The notes beneath the pieces are model-generated. The model ran no database searches and was not told the DNA's origin. It was given only the letters and a program-made list of their open reading frames with translations. Shown here in pieces: positions 52,082 through 60,293 of a stretch of DNA of 64,000 nucleotides (its first letter is position 1; the number at the start of each line of letters is the position of its first letter). The position numbers were made by a program, and so were the translations under genes. The DNA is from Paenibacillus durus ATCC 35681 (GTDB lineage: Bacteria > Bacillota > Bacilli > Paenibacillales > Paenibacillaceae), in the NCBI RefSeq assembly GCF_000993825.1, contig NZ_CP011114.1, positions 1,054,001 through 1,118,000 on the forward strand, written 5' to 3'.

Positions 52082-52633
52082 ATGCGAGGTTATACCGTAC
52101 TGGCGGCGCTGATTGCGCTGGTCATGCTGCTTTCGGGCTGCGGCGGGAAAGACGAGAGTACGGTAACGGTCTTTTTGATGGGGCAGAATGGAGCGCCGGA
52201 CGGCATGGCCGAACAGCTAAAGGAGAAGCTGGAAGCGAGTTTGGGACAGGACCTGAAGGTGGAATTTAATGTGTCGTCTATCTACAATAATCAGAAACTG
52301 CTGCTGGAATATGCGGGGGCAATGAATGATCTTATTATTTTGCCCAAACAGGATATGCTGGATTACGGGAAACAGGGCTCCAATGTTCCGCTCGATGACT
52401 ATTTTAACAAGAGTGATTACGCTGAAGGAGTGTTTGAGGGCGGCGTGGAGCGCAAATCCGGGGATGAGCAGACAGAGCTGAAGCAGGAGACGCATTTATA
52501 CGGCATCCCTGTCTCGGACCTGAAGCTGTTCAAGGACGCCGGGTACACGCCGGAGGGCCTGTTCGTTACCATCCCGGCTTCCGCCGGAAATGTGGAGCGG
52601 AGCGTCCAAGTTATCCATGCAATGATGAATTAA
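52082..52633 (+). CDS. Lipoprotein of unknown function (183 aa)
   Basis: A signal peptide with lipobox 'LLSGC' (Cys near residue 19) followed by a soluble domain that begins 'STVTVFLMGQNGAPDGMAEQLKEKLE', reminiscent of a small periplasmic-binding-like fold. I do not recognise the family. It heads an operon with cobalamin adenosyltransferase 17 bases downstream. Two starts are possible: the ATG at 52082 with GGAGG, or the TTG at 52064 with GGGAGGG. Confidence 0.75.
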   Translation: MRGYTVLAALIALVMLLSGCGGKDESTVTVFLMGQNGAPDGMAEQLKEKLEASLGQDLKVEFNVSSIYNNQKLLLEYAGAMNDLIILPKQDMLDYGKQGSNVPLDDYFNKSDYAEGVFEGGVERKSGDEQTELKQETHLYGIPVSDLKLFKDAGYTPEGLFVTIPASAGNVERSVQVIHAMMN

Positions 52634-52650
52634 AGCGGAGGGATGCGATA

Positions 52651-53214
52651 GTGGCGATTTATACGCGAACGGGCGACCGGGGTGAGACCTCGGTCATCGG
52701 CGGGCGGGTCTTCAAGGATGATCTCCGGATCGAAGCTTACGGAACGATTGATGAGCTGAACGGCTTTGTCGGGCAGGCGCGCAGCATGATGGATGACGAA
52801 CGATTTGCCGATGTGCGGGAGCAGCTGCTGGAGATTCAGCATGAGCTGTTCGATTGCGGCTCCGATCTGGCTTATGTAAAGCAGGACGAAGGAAAATACA
52901 AGGTAACAGGCGAAATGGCGGAGCGGCTGGAGCGGTGGATCGATTCTTTGCAGGCGGAGAATCCGCCGATTGAGCGGTTTATTTTGCCGGGCGGCAGCGG
53001 TCTTGCCTCTGTATTGCATATCTGCCGGACCGTGTGTCGCCGCGCTGAGCGCCGGACCGTCACGCTTGGACGCAGCACGGATATCAACTGGGAGACGGTG
53101 GCTTACTTGAACAGGCTTTCGGATTATTTCTTCGCACTGGCACGCACGGCCAATACGCGGCTTGGGGTAGCCGATGTGGAATATATCCGCGGCGCCAAGG
53201 TGTTCAGGGACTGA
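52651..53214 (+). CDS. Cob(I)alamin adenosyltransferase, PduO type (187 aa)
   Basis: Transfers the adenosyl group of ATP to cob(I)alamin, giving adenosylcobalamin. The N-terminal 'MAIYTRTGDRGETSVIGG' is the ATP-binding signature, 'EAYGTIDELNGFVG' and the C-terminal 'CRRAERRTVTL' complete the PduO pattern. GTG start preceded by GCGGAGGGATG. The next gene begins one base after its stop. No cobalamin-dependent enzyme lies in the window. Confidence 0.92.
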   Translation: MAIYTRTGDRGETSVIGGRVFKDDLRIEAYGTIDELNGFVGQARSMMDDERFADVREQLLEIQHELFDCGSDLAYVKQDEGKYKVTGEMAERLERWIDSLQAENPPIERFILPGGSGLASVLHICRTVCRRAERRTVTLGRSTDINWETVAYLNRLSDYFFALARTANTRLGVADVEYIRGAKVFRD

Positions 53215-53215
53215 G

Positions 53216-54214
53216 ATGACAACGTACTATCCGCCCATCGCCTACACGGTTCCTGCTGAAGAAGAGGGCATGCTGCTCAAAACCATTCTGCAAAAGCGGA
53301 TGGACGTGTCGCGCAAGCTGCTGTCCCGCCTTAAACTGACCGAGCGTGGAATTACCCTGAACGGAGAAAGAGTCTATATCAGCGTGCATGTCCGCGCCGG
53401 CGATCTCGTCGAGATTCGGATGGAGACGGAGACCTCGGAGGATATTTTGCCGCAGCCGATTCCGTTCGATATCCTTTATGAAGACGAGCATCTGCTCGTG
53501 GTCAATAAGCCGGCAGGGATGATCGTTCATCCCACCCATGGCCACTATACCGGGACGCTGGCTAACGGAGTCGTACATTATTGGGCGCACAAAAAAGAGC
53601 GCTACCGCTTCCGGCCCGTCCACCGGTTGGACCAGGAAACGTCCGGCGTGCTCGCAATCGCGAAAAATCCGTACAGCCATCAGCATATTTCAGAGCAGAT
53701 GCTAAACGGCGCCGTGGACAAGCGTTATATCGCGCTCGTTCACGGCGTGCCCGTGCCGGAGCGCGGAGACATCGACGGCCCGATCGACCGCGATCCGCTT
53801 GAGCCGCATCGGCGGATCGTAACGCCGGACGGTTATCCGTCGCTGACCCGGTACGAGGTGAAGGAGCGGTATCCTTCCGCTTCAAAGGTCGAGCTGAAGC
53901 TGCTTACCGGCCGCACGCATCAGATCCGCGTGCATATGACGTCCATTGGCTCGCCGTTGATCGGGGACCGGATGTATCGGCATCCGGTATACGATGCGGC
54001 AGGGCCCGCCGCGGCAGCGGAGCTTGAGGCCGTATCGGCGCTGGACGCCGCGATCGGCCGCCAGGCGCTGCACGCGGCGCGGTTGATCTTCGCTCATCCG
54101 ATCCATCGCCGCGAGATGACATTTGAGGCGCCGCTTCCTCCGGATATGGAAGAACTGGAAGCGCGGCTCAGGAAGCCGCAAGAGACGAAGCAAATCCCCA
54201 ATAATCAGACTTGA
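53216..54214 (+). CDS. RluA-family 23S rRNA pseudouridine synthase (332 aa)
   Basis: An N-terminal S4 RNA-binding domain (about 18-80, 'SRKLLSRLKLTERGITLNGE') and the pseudouridine synthase core with catalytic Asp139 in 'HRLDQETSGVLAIAKN' and 'LLTGRTHQIRVHM'. It belongs to the RluA/C/D group; the target uridine is not predictable. The ATG lies one base after the stop of the adenosyltransferase gene, so translation is probably coupled. A C-terminal Lys/Glu/Asn-rich tail is unremarkable. Confidence 0.93.
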   Translation: MTTYYPPIAYTVPAEEEGMLLKTILQKRMDVSRKLLSRLKLTERGITLNGERVYISVHVRAGDLVEIRMETETSEDILPQPIPFDILYEDEHLLVVNKPAGMIVHPTHGHYTGTLANGVVHYWAHKKERYRFRPVHRLDQETSGVLAIAKNPYSHQHISEQMLNGAVDKRYIALVHGVPVPERGDIDGPIDRDPLEPHRRIVTPDGYPSLTRYEVKERYPSASKVELKLLTGRTHQIRVHMTSIGSPLIGDRMYRHPVYDAAGPAAAAELEAVSALDAAIGRQALHAARLIFAHPIHRREMTFEAPLPPDMEELEARLRKPQETKQIPNNQT

Positions 54215-54232
54215 TCTAAGGAGAATCAATTC

Positions 54233-54598
54233 ATGAGTCAATTGATCGTATATCATTATCCGAAATGCGGCACCTGCCGGAATGCGTTGAAATGGCTGAA
54301 AGAGCAGGGACATGACCTGGAGCTTCGCCATATCGTGGAGCAGACTCCGAGTGTTGATGAACTAGGTGAACTGGTCGCCGCAAGCGGACTTCCGCTCAAA
54401 AAGTTCTTCAATACGAGCGGCGAGGTCTACAAGCGGGAGAATCTGAAAGAGAAGCTGTCGAACCTCAGCGAGCGCGAACAGCTGGAGCTGCTGGCCGGGA
54501 ACGGGATGCTGATCAAGCGCCCCATTGTCAAATTGGGAGGTAAGGTATCGGTTGGATTCAAGGAAGAGGATTTCCGCCGGATCTGGGGAACCGAATAA
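54233..54598 (+). CDS. ArsC/Spx-family thioredoxin-fold protein, YusI-like (121 aa)
   Basis: A small arsenate-reductase-like protein with a CGTC motif in 'YHYPKCGTCRNALKWL' and the conserved 'KRPIV' segment near the C-terminus. This is the YusI/YffB/Spx branch. It is not evidence of arsenic resistance, since no ars genes accompany it; most of these are of unknown function. AAGGAG precedes the ATG. It belongs to the operon starting with the lipoprotein. Confidence 0.9.
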   Translation: MSQLIVYHYPKCGTCRNALKWLKEQGHDLELRHIVEQTPSVDELGELVAASGLPLKKFFNTSGEVYKRENLKEKLSNLSEREQLELLAGNGMLIKRPIVKLGGKVSVGFKEEDFRRIWGTE

Positions 54599-54624
54599 GT
54601 TCTTGAAATGGAGGTAAAACGCGC

Positions 54625-55605
54625 ATGAGTACAGAAGCTAGAGACCGCGTGATGATTGTGGATGGCATGGCGCTCTTGTTCCGGGCTTACTACGCCACCG
54701 CCTACGGAGGCTATATCCGCAAGACGGCAAGCGGTCTGCCAACCAATGCCGTGTACGGCTTTTTACAGTATTTCTTCGACGCCGTCGCGGCCTTTGAGCC
54801 TTCCCACGTCGTATGCTGCTGGGATATGGGCAAGAGCACGTTCCGTACCGAAAAATTTGACGGCTACAAATCGAATCGCGCGGAGCCTCCGCTGGAGCTG
54901 ATTCCGCAGTTCGATCTCGTTAAAGAGGTAGTCGCGGAGCTGGGCGTACCGAACGTGGGCATTCCGGGCTATGAGGCGGACGACTGCATCGGCACGCTGG
55001 CTTCCTGCTTCAGCGAGGAGTCTGAGGTGCGCATATTGACCGGAGACCACGATATGCTTCAATTGGTGAGCGACCGGGTCAGTGTCATTATTATGAAAAA
55101 AGGCCGGTCCAACTACATGGTGTACGATCCGGCAACTCTGCTGGAGGAGAAAGGACTGACCTCTTCCCAGGTCATCGACCTGAAAGGATTTATGGGCGAT
55201 ACAAGCGACAACTATCCCGGCGTCCGGGGAATCGGCGAGAAGACGGCGCTAAAGCTGCTGGCCGAATACCGGACCGTGGAGGGCGTAATTGAAAATCTGC
55301 ACCTTCTGCCCAAGGGAGTGCGGACCAAGATCGAAGCCGATCTCGATATGCTGCACCTGTCTAGGGAGCTGGCGGAGATCCGCTGCGACGTCCCGCTGGA
55401 CTGTACCCTGGCCGAGTGTCTATGGGAAGTGCGGCGGGAACCGGCGGCGCGAAAGTTCAAGGAACTGGAGTTCGGAAGCCTGATGTATCTCATATCGGCG
55501 CCAAAGGAAGAGGAGCGGGAAGACGGAATTGTGGAGATTGAGCTTCCCGAATGGCAGGGCAGCCGATCCGGAGCGGGCTCCATTAAGGCCGATCCGTTTG
55601 CATAA
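54625..55605 (+). CDS. Stand-alone 5'-3' exonuclease / flap endonuclease (326 aa)
   Basis: Homologous to the N-terminal nuclease domain of DNA polymerase I but separate, as in B. subtilis YpcP. Metal-binding Asp residues are visible in 'MIVDGMALLFRAYYA', 'GYEADDCIGTLA' and 'LTGDHDMLQLV'. The helix-hairpin-helix 'GFMGDTSDNYPGVRGIGEKTALKLL' binds DNA. It would remove RNA primers and process flaps in replication and repair. It ends the five-gene operon; a strong terminator follows. Confidence 0.92.
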   Translation: MSTEARDRVMIVDGMALLFRAYYATAYGGYIRKTASGLPTNAVYGFLQYFFDAVAAFEPSHVVCCWDMGKSTFRTEKFDGYKSNRAEPPLELIPQFDLVKEVVAELGVPNVGIPGYEADDCIGTLASCFSEESEVRILTGDHDMLQLVSDRVSVIIMKKGRSNYMVYDPATLLEEKGLTSSQVIDLKGFMGDTSDNYPGVRGIGEKTALKLLAEYRTVEGVIENLHLLPKGVRTKIEADLDMLHLSRELAEIRCDVPLDCTLAECLWEVRREPAARKFKELEFGSLMYLISAPKEEEREDGIVEIELPEWQGSRSGAGSIKADPFA

Positions 55606-55620
55606 TCGGATTTATGAGCA

Positions 55621-55671
55621 AAGAAGACTGTTCCAGACGGCGCAAGCGTCTTAGGAACAGTCTTCTTTTTG
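55621..55671 (+). terminator. Terminator after the exonuclease gene
   Basis: AAGAAGACTGTTCC pairs with GGAACAGTCTTCTT with an inner AGACG/CGTCT hairpin, then TTT. Confidence 0.9.
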
Positions 55672-55797
55672 GATGGACAGGGGTAATCGTCCTGATCATT
55701 TTGTCAGTCAGTCAGACAGGCGGACATGTTGATGCGGCGCCACAACGCTTCATATGTCCGCCCCAGGCCAATCGGCAGAGCATGAGGCCGGTCCCGG

Positions 55798-56697
55798 TCA
55801 GCTCGTCGTCATCATTCCGCCGTTGACGTGGATCGTCTGGCCTGTAATGTAGGAGCCGTCGTCCGAAGCGAGCAGAACATAGACCGGAGCCAGCTCGTAG
55901 GGCTGGCCTGCGCGCTTCATCGGCGTATCGGCTCCGAGCGTTTTGACGGCCTCCGGCGGCTGTGTCGCCACATTGAGCGGCGTCCAGAACGGACCGGGAG
56001 CAACGGCGTTGACCCGGATGCCCTTATCCGCCAAATTATTGGCAAGGGCGCGGGTGAAGCTGACGATGGCGCCTTTGGTGGAGGAATAGTCGATCAGATT
56101 TTTTCTGCCGATATAGGCGTTGACCGAGGCAGTATTCACAATGCTGCTTCCTGTGGGCATATGCGGGAGAGCAGCCGTTGTCATATGAAAAAAAGAGATG
56201 ATATTCGTATCGAACGTCATGCGAAGCTGCTCTTCTGTAATATCCAAATAATTTTCCCGGACAAACTGGACGCCTAAATTGTTCACCAGAATATCAAGCC
56301 GCCCATAGCATTCGAGCGTCAGACTAACGGCTCTTTGGCAGGATTCCTTCCGCCTTAAATCCCCGGGAATCAGCAGACAGCGGCGGTCCAGCCTTTGTAC
56401 AGCTTCTCTTGTCTCCACGGCATCCTGATGCTCGCAGAGATAAGCGATGGCCACATCAGCGCCCTCTTTGGCGAAGGCTACCGCGACCGCACGGCCGATG
56501 CCGCTGTCTCCTCCGCTGATCAGCGCCGCTTTGCCCTGGAGCTTGCCGCTGCCTACGTAGTTCGGATTATCGTAAATGGGCCTTGGCACCATCAAAAATT
56601 CGAGTCCTGGCTGCCTGTATTGATGCTGCGGCGGGAACGTCAGGGGAACCTGCTTACACTGCACCTCTGACCCGAAATATGGAATTTGCGGATTCAT
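55798..56697 (-). CDS. SDR-family oxidoreductase (299 aa)
   Basis: An NAD(P)-dependent short-chain dehydrogenase with the long N-terminus typical of YhdF/YdaD-like stress proteins. The cofactor motif is 'SGGDSGIGRAVA', the catalytic set is Ser in 'VNTASVNAYIG' with Tyr-x3-Lys in 'DYSSTKGA', and 'YITGQTIHVNGG' closes the family pattern. The 'NNAG' motif reads NNLG here. The substrate is unknown. AGAGAGGAC precedes the ATG at 56697, giving the usual 'MNPQIPYFGSE'-type start; the frame is open further upstream without support. Confidence 0.9.
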   Translation of the reverse strand: MNPQIPYFGSEVQCKQVPLTFPPQHQYRQPGLEFLMVPRPIYDNPNYVGSGKLQGKAALISGGDSGIGRAVAVAFAKEGADVAIAYLCEHQDAVETREAVQRLDRRCLLIPGDLRRKESCQRAVSLTLECYGRLDILVNNLGVQFVRENYLDITEEQLRMTFDTNIISFFHMTTAALPHMPTGSSIVNTASVNAYIGRKNLIDYSSTKGAIVSFTRALANNLADKGIRVNAVAPGPFWTPLNVATQPPEAVKTLGADTPMKRAGQPYELAPVYVLLASDDGSYITGQTIHVNGGMMTTS

Positions 56698-56907
56698 AAT
56701 AGTCCTCTCTGAGACAGTTTTGCACCCAGTATATTCCGCCCATGTGCAAGAGGTGCCTAGATACGGCATGTCAGCGGGAGTTTAAGCAGGTCCGAGGGTC
56801 CGCCTAATCCTTCGCCATAAAGTGCGTAATGGTAGAATAGAGAAGAAGAATCCATTAATTGGGCGGGATTGGCAGGCTGCTAGCTGACTATTATCTATGC
56901 CATTCGC

Positions 56908-56937
56908 TTGTCATTCATTCGGCGGACAAAGTATAAT
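56908..56937 (+). promoter_or_regulatory. Sigma-A promoter of the ROK kinase gene
   Basis: TTGTCA, 18 bases, TATAAT, with transcription expected at about 56944. Confidence 0.7.
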
Positions 56938-56960
56938 AGGTAGCGAATATTGTTTACGCC

Positions 56961-56974
56961 TGTAAGCGTATGCA
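56961..56974 (+). promoter_or_regulatory. Catabolite responsive element (cre)-like operator
   Basis: TGTAAGCGTATGCA fits the CcpA consensus TGNAANCGNNNNCA and lies about 20 bases after the predicted transcription start, a position that gives glucose repression. Confidence 0.65.
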
Positions 56975-56997
56975 TTAATAAAGGGGGAAACGCGCAA

Positions 56998-57879
56998 GTG
57001 AAATTATTGGGTGCGATTGAAGCGGGAGGAACGAAGTTTGTATGTGGAATCGGGCATGAGGACGGAAGCATTATCGACCGAGTGAGCTTTCCTACGACCC
57101 ATCCGGAAGAGACGATGGCGCAAGTATTCCAATATTTTGAAGGTAAAAATGTCGAAGCGATCGGCATTGGCTCGTTCGGGCCGATTGATCCGGTGCTTGG
57201 AAGTCCGACATACGGTTATGTTACGACCACGCCGAAGCCTTTTTGGAGCCAATATAATCTGGTAGGTGCGGTCCGTGAAAAAATAGATGTGCCGATCGGC
57301 TTTGATACCGATGTCAACGGCGCGGCTCTTGGCGAGTATAAATGGGGCGCGGCGCAGGGCTTGGACAGCTGTCTGTACATAACCGTGGGAACGGGAATCG
57401 GAGCCGGAGCCGTTGTGGGCGGCACGCTGATTCATGGTCTGTCCCATCCGGAAATGGGGCATATCTATGTCCGCCGCCATGAGCAGGATACCTTCGCGGG
57501 AACCTGTCCTTTTCACGGAGATTGCTTAGAAGGACTCGCCGCAGGTCCTGCCATCGGAAGCCGGTGGGGCCGTCCGGCGGTTGAGCTTGCACCGGATCAT
57601 CTGGCATGGGAGATAGAGGCTCATTATCTAGCTCATGCTCTGATGAGCTATGTTCTGATTCTGTCTCCACAGAAAATTGTCATGGGCGGCGGCGTCATGA
57701 AGCAGAGCCATCTCTTCCCGATGATTCGCACGAAGCTGCAGGAGCTGCTTAAGGGCTACGTGCAGCATGCTTCATTGGCTGCTGATATCGACAGCTATAT
57801 TGTCTCTCCGCAGCTTGGCGATAATGCCGGGCTGGCCGGCTCGATCGCTTTGGCAAGCATGGCCCTTAACAGGGAGTAA
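56998..57879 (+). CDS. ROK-family sugar kinase, fructokinase-like (293 aa)
   Basis: A ROK kinase with the phosphate-binding 'GAIEAGGTKFVCGIG', the ROK signature 'GTGIGAGAVVGG' and 'HPEMGHI', and zinc ligands in 'TCPFHGDCLEGLAAGPAIG'. Closest in pattern to Gram-positive fructokinases (ScrK, GmuE), which also have short length and this zinc motif. The start is GTG with AAGGGGGAAA upstream. A cre-like site between promoter and gene indicates carbon catabolite control. Confidence 0.92.
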   Translation: MKLLGAIEAGGTKFVCGIGHEDGSIIDRVSFPTTHPEETMAQVFQYFEGKNVEAIGIGSFGPIDPVLGSPTYGYVTTTPKPFWSQYNLVGAVREKIDVPIGFDTDVNGAALGEYKWGAAQGLDSCLYITVGTGIGAGAVVGGTLIHGLSHPEMGHIYVRRHEQDTFAGTCPFHGDCLEGLAAGPAIGSRWGRPAVELAPDHLAWEIEAHYLAHALMSYVLILSPQKIVMGGGVMKQSHLFPMIRTKLQELLKGYVQHASLAADIDSYIVSPQLGDNAGLAGSIALASMALNRE

Positions 57880-57924
57880 TCGCTCGGGGTTCAGGCGATA
57901 AGCTGCCTTTTGCGCAAAGGGGAT

Positions 57925-58024
57925 TGACTGTTCGTAAAAATATGGTATCGTATGGATTAACAGTATAGCCGTTTGGTAGAGGAAGCGCCTCTTTCACGTT
58001 AGCCGTGAGGGAGGCGCTTTTTTG
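57925..58024 (+). ncRNA. Candidate short RNA or leader with terminator
   Basis: A promoter-like pair TTGACT, 16 bases, TATCGT is followed after about 30 bases by a long terminator hairpin (GCGCCTC/GAGGCGC with inner TCACG/CGTGA, 57982-58024, then six T). This could be a transcript of roughly 70-80 bases, an attenuator for the HRDC gene, or simply the terminator of the kinase gene. No known RNA family is recognised. Confidence 0.35.
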
Positions 58025-58098
58025 CGTGGAATCTACCGGAAGCTTCTTACTTGGGCCGGCATACTGAACATTACCAAATGTAAAGGCAGGGAAAGAAC

Positions 58099-59115
58099 AT
58101 GCAAATTGTATTCATGAACCGATTGTCCAAAAATTCCGGCGAGTCCCCGGGGGATTTCGCCCAGCTGTGGATCGGCGAGGAGGAGGGCGTGTGGCACCTG
58201 GGCTGGCGCGATTTTGGCGAAAATCCGGAATCTGCCGATTCTACATGGTATGAAGGAAGCTCATGGAATGAGATGCTGGGGGTATATAGGCATGAGCTGG
58301 CGGTCAAAATGGGAGAAGGCTACCGCCCGCTGATTGATGGCGTCTTTCATGAAGAGGCGGCTATGACCGGACGAAATCAGGAGCAGATGAAGCTTCAATA
58401 TTACAGCGAGCAGTACGGGAACGAGGCGGTATATGAAGAGCTGTGCGCATGGAGGCGGAAAAGAGCCTCTTTGGAGCATAAAGCGCCATATCTGCTTGCG
58501 AGCAACCGGCTGCTGCGACTCTTGAGCGCCTATCTGCCGCAGTCGTTGGAAGAACTGCTGCAAATTCCAGGCGTGGGGGAAGCCAAGGCTGAACAGTACG
58601 GTCCGGAAATATTGGCCGTTACTTCCGCTGCCCCGCGCAGCCATTTCTTCCCGCTAAGCTGGGTTGGCAAGGAGATCGAAGAGGAATCATTCACCTCCTG
58701 GCTGTATAAGCAGAAGGAGATCAAATATAAGAAGCAACTGGGCCGCCTTCGTCTGCGGCGGCAGCTTCTAGAGGGGATCGCGGACGGCTGTGGACTGGAG
58801 GAGCTTACAGCGCGCAGCCAATACTCCCGCAGGGAGATCCTGGAGGCTGTGGAGGAACTGGAGAAGGACGGCTATACTGTCGATCCGCTGATTCAGCGGG
58901 AGCTCATGGAAATGCCGCTCGCCGAGCAGGAAGCGGTCTGGAACGCTTACAGGGAGCTTGGAGACTTATTTCTGAAGCCGGTGCTGCACAAAGTATACGG
59001 AGAAGATGCCGCGCCCGAAGGCGGTCTGGAAATGTATTACGAACGGCTGAGGCTGATCCGGATTCGCTTCCGGAGAGAGAATGCGGGAGCGGCCGTAGCA
59101 GTAGAGAATTCGTAG
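58099..59115 (+). CDS. HRDC-domain protein without helicase domain (338 aa)
   Basis: Residues about 115-190 form an HRDC domain ('LLASNRLLRLLSAYLP' and 'LLQIPGVGEAKAEQYGPEIL'), as at the C-terminus of RecQ helicases and RNase D. Further on, 'GLEELTARSQYSRREILEAVEEL' looks like the RecQ-type helix-turn-helix. The N-terminal 110 residues are not recognised. There is no Walker motif, so it may work as a DNA-binding adaptor. ATG preceded by GGGAAAG. A terminator-like hairpin sits 75 bases upstream. It is a single-gene unit. Confidence 0.8.
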   Translation: MQIVFMNRLSKNSGESPGDFAQLWIGEEEGVWHLGWRDFGENPESADSTWYEGSSWNEMLGVYRHELAVKMGEGYRPLIDGVFHEEAAMTGRNQEQMKLQYYSEQYGNEAVYEELCAWRRKRASLEHKAPYLLASNRLLRLLSAYLPQSLEELLQIPGVGEAKAEQYGPEILAVTSAAPRSHFFPLSWVGKEIEEESFTSWLYKQKEIKYKKQLGRLRLRRQLLEGIADGCGLEELTARSQYSRREILEAVEELEKDGYTVDPLIQRELMEMPLAEQEAVWNAYRELGDLFLKPVLHKVYGEDAAPEGGLEMYYERLRLIRIRFRRENAGAAVAVENS

Positions 59116-59142
59116 AAGCAATTGTAAGCCCAGCAAAATAAA

Positions 59143-59190
59143 TGAAGGTCTCCCTTGCGCAGTAGCCTGCGCGTAAGGAGACCTTCGTTT
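59143..59190. terminator. Bidirectional terminator, HRDC gene / corA
   Basis: GAAGGTCTCC-CTT pairs with AAG-GAGACCTTC, with an inner GCGCAG/CTGCGC hairpin, followed by GTTT; A-rich on the left. Confidence 0.8.
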
Positions 59191-59210
59191 ATGGGAAGCT
59201 TGGTCTGCTG

Positions 59211-60146
59211 TCATAGCCAATCTTTTTTACGGAATAGATACAGCATGCTGCAGCCTAGCGTCACCATGGCGCCAATGACGCCGTAGTAGCCGTATTTCGT
59301 GTGAAGTTCAGGAATATTATCAAAGTTCATCCCGTATATGCCGGTAATCACGGTCAGCGGCATGAATATGGTCGTAATCGCCGTAAACACCCGCATGATT
59401 TCATTGGCGCGGTTCGCGATACTGGATTGATAAGCTTCTCGCAAGTTGCCCATCAGGTCGCGGTATGTCTCGAATGTCTCGGAGATTTTGACCGCGTTCT
59501 CGTAGATGTCGCTGAAATATTTCTGCAGCTGGTCGTCGATCAGCCGTAAATCTTTTTTGTTGAGAGTGTTAACGACTTCCTTCTGCGGACCGAGCATTTT
59601 CTTCAGCCACAGAATTTCGCTTCGCAGACCGATAATTTCACTTAAGTGCGATTTCTTGGTATGCATTAGAATATCCTCTTCCAGCTTTTCGATCCGCACC
59701 TCGATCCGGTCGCCGACGGCGAAATAATTGTCCACAACAAGGTCGATCAGCAGATAGAGGAACCGGTCGGGCGCGCCGACCTCCTGCTCCCACAACATGG
59801 GCTTCAGTACGCGCAATTCGTTAATCTTCTGCTTCGTGACGGTAATGATAAAGTGCCGCCCAAGAAAAATATTAAGGGCGCGCAGGAAAATTTCCTCGTC
59901 GTCAAAACGGATGCTGTTTACCACAATAAAATAATGGCTCTCGTAAATTTCGATTTTGGGACGCTGTTCCTCATCGCTGAGGCAGTCTTCCACAGCCAGA
60001 TCGTGCAGATTGAACAGAGGCTGCAGCAGCTCCAAATCCTCCACGTCGGCGTCAATCCAATAGAACCCTTCTGTCGGAGGGTTAAGGGTCAGTTTAATAT
60101 CATCCACAGGGGTAAAAATGCCTGCATTAACCAGCCGGATCTTCAT
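59211..60146 (-). CDS. corA: Magnesium/cobalt transporter CorA (311 aa)
   Basis: A pentameric divalent-cation channel. A large cytoplasmic alpha/beta domain (about 1-250) senses Mg2+, and two C-terminal helices carry the selectivity motif Gly-Met-Asn in 'TGIYGMNFDNIPEL'. The last residues are basic ('YLFRKKDWL'), as usual. The ATG at 60146 is preceded by GAAGGAGTGAATCAG; the longer open frame is not supported. The upstream leader has a short ORF and a terminator-like hairpin, so expression may be controlled by attenuation. Confidence 0.95.
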   Translation of the reverse strand: MKIRLVNAGIFTPVDDIKLTLNPPTEGFYWIDADVEDLELLQPLFNLHDLAVEDCLSDEEQRPKIEIYESHYFIVVNSIRFDDEEIFLRALNIFLGRHFIITVTKQKINELRVLKPMLWEQEVGAPDRFLYLLIDLVVDNYFAVGDRIEVRIEKLEEDILMHTKKSHLSEIIGLRSEILWLKKMLGPQKEVVNTLNKKDLRLIDDQLQKYFSDIYENAVKISETFETYRDLMGNLREAYQSSIANRANEIMRVFTAITTIFMPLTVITGIYGMNFDNIPELHTKYGYYGVIGAMVTLGCSMLYLFRKKDWL

Positions 60147-60203
60147 CTGATTCACTCCTTCTCTCCCTAGCTTGCCCAGGGATATGCTTATGAAAGCACA
60201 GGG

Positions 60204-60293
60204 AAAAATCAGCTTGACCGGCGGTTGCAACTATGGACCGCTTTATATTCCGAAGGCATGAAGAAGAAGCGCTCCCGCCGCCGGCAAGCTGAT
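60204..60293 (-). terminator. Terminator-like hairpin in the corA leader
   Basis: On the minus strand ATCAGCTTGCCGGCGG (rc of 60278-60293) pairs along all 16 bases with CCGCCGGTCAAGCTGAT (rc of 60208-60224, one bulged T), followed by UUUU then CCC. The loop is 53 bases. It lies about 60 bases before the corA start, inside the leader. Confidence 0.7.

Noticed and set aside
55614..55826. A 70-codon ORF with a hydrophobic segment after the exonuclease gene
   Set aside because: Its first third is the exonuclease terminator hairpin and there is no ribosome site; it also runs into the convergent SDR gene.
57973..58020. Lysine-riboswitch-like GGTAGAGG before the hairpin
   Set aside because: Only the 5' few bases resemble the L-box; the remaining conserved core is missing.
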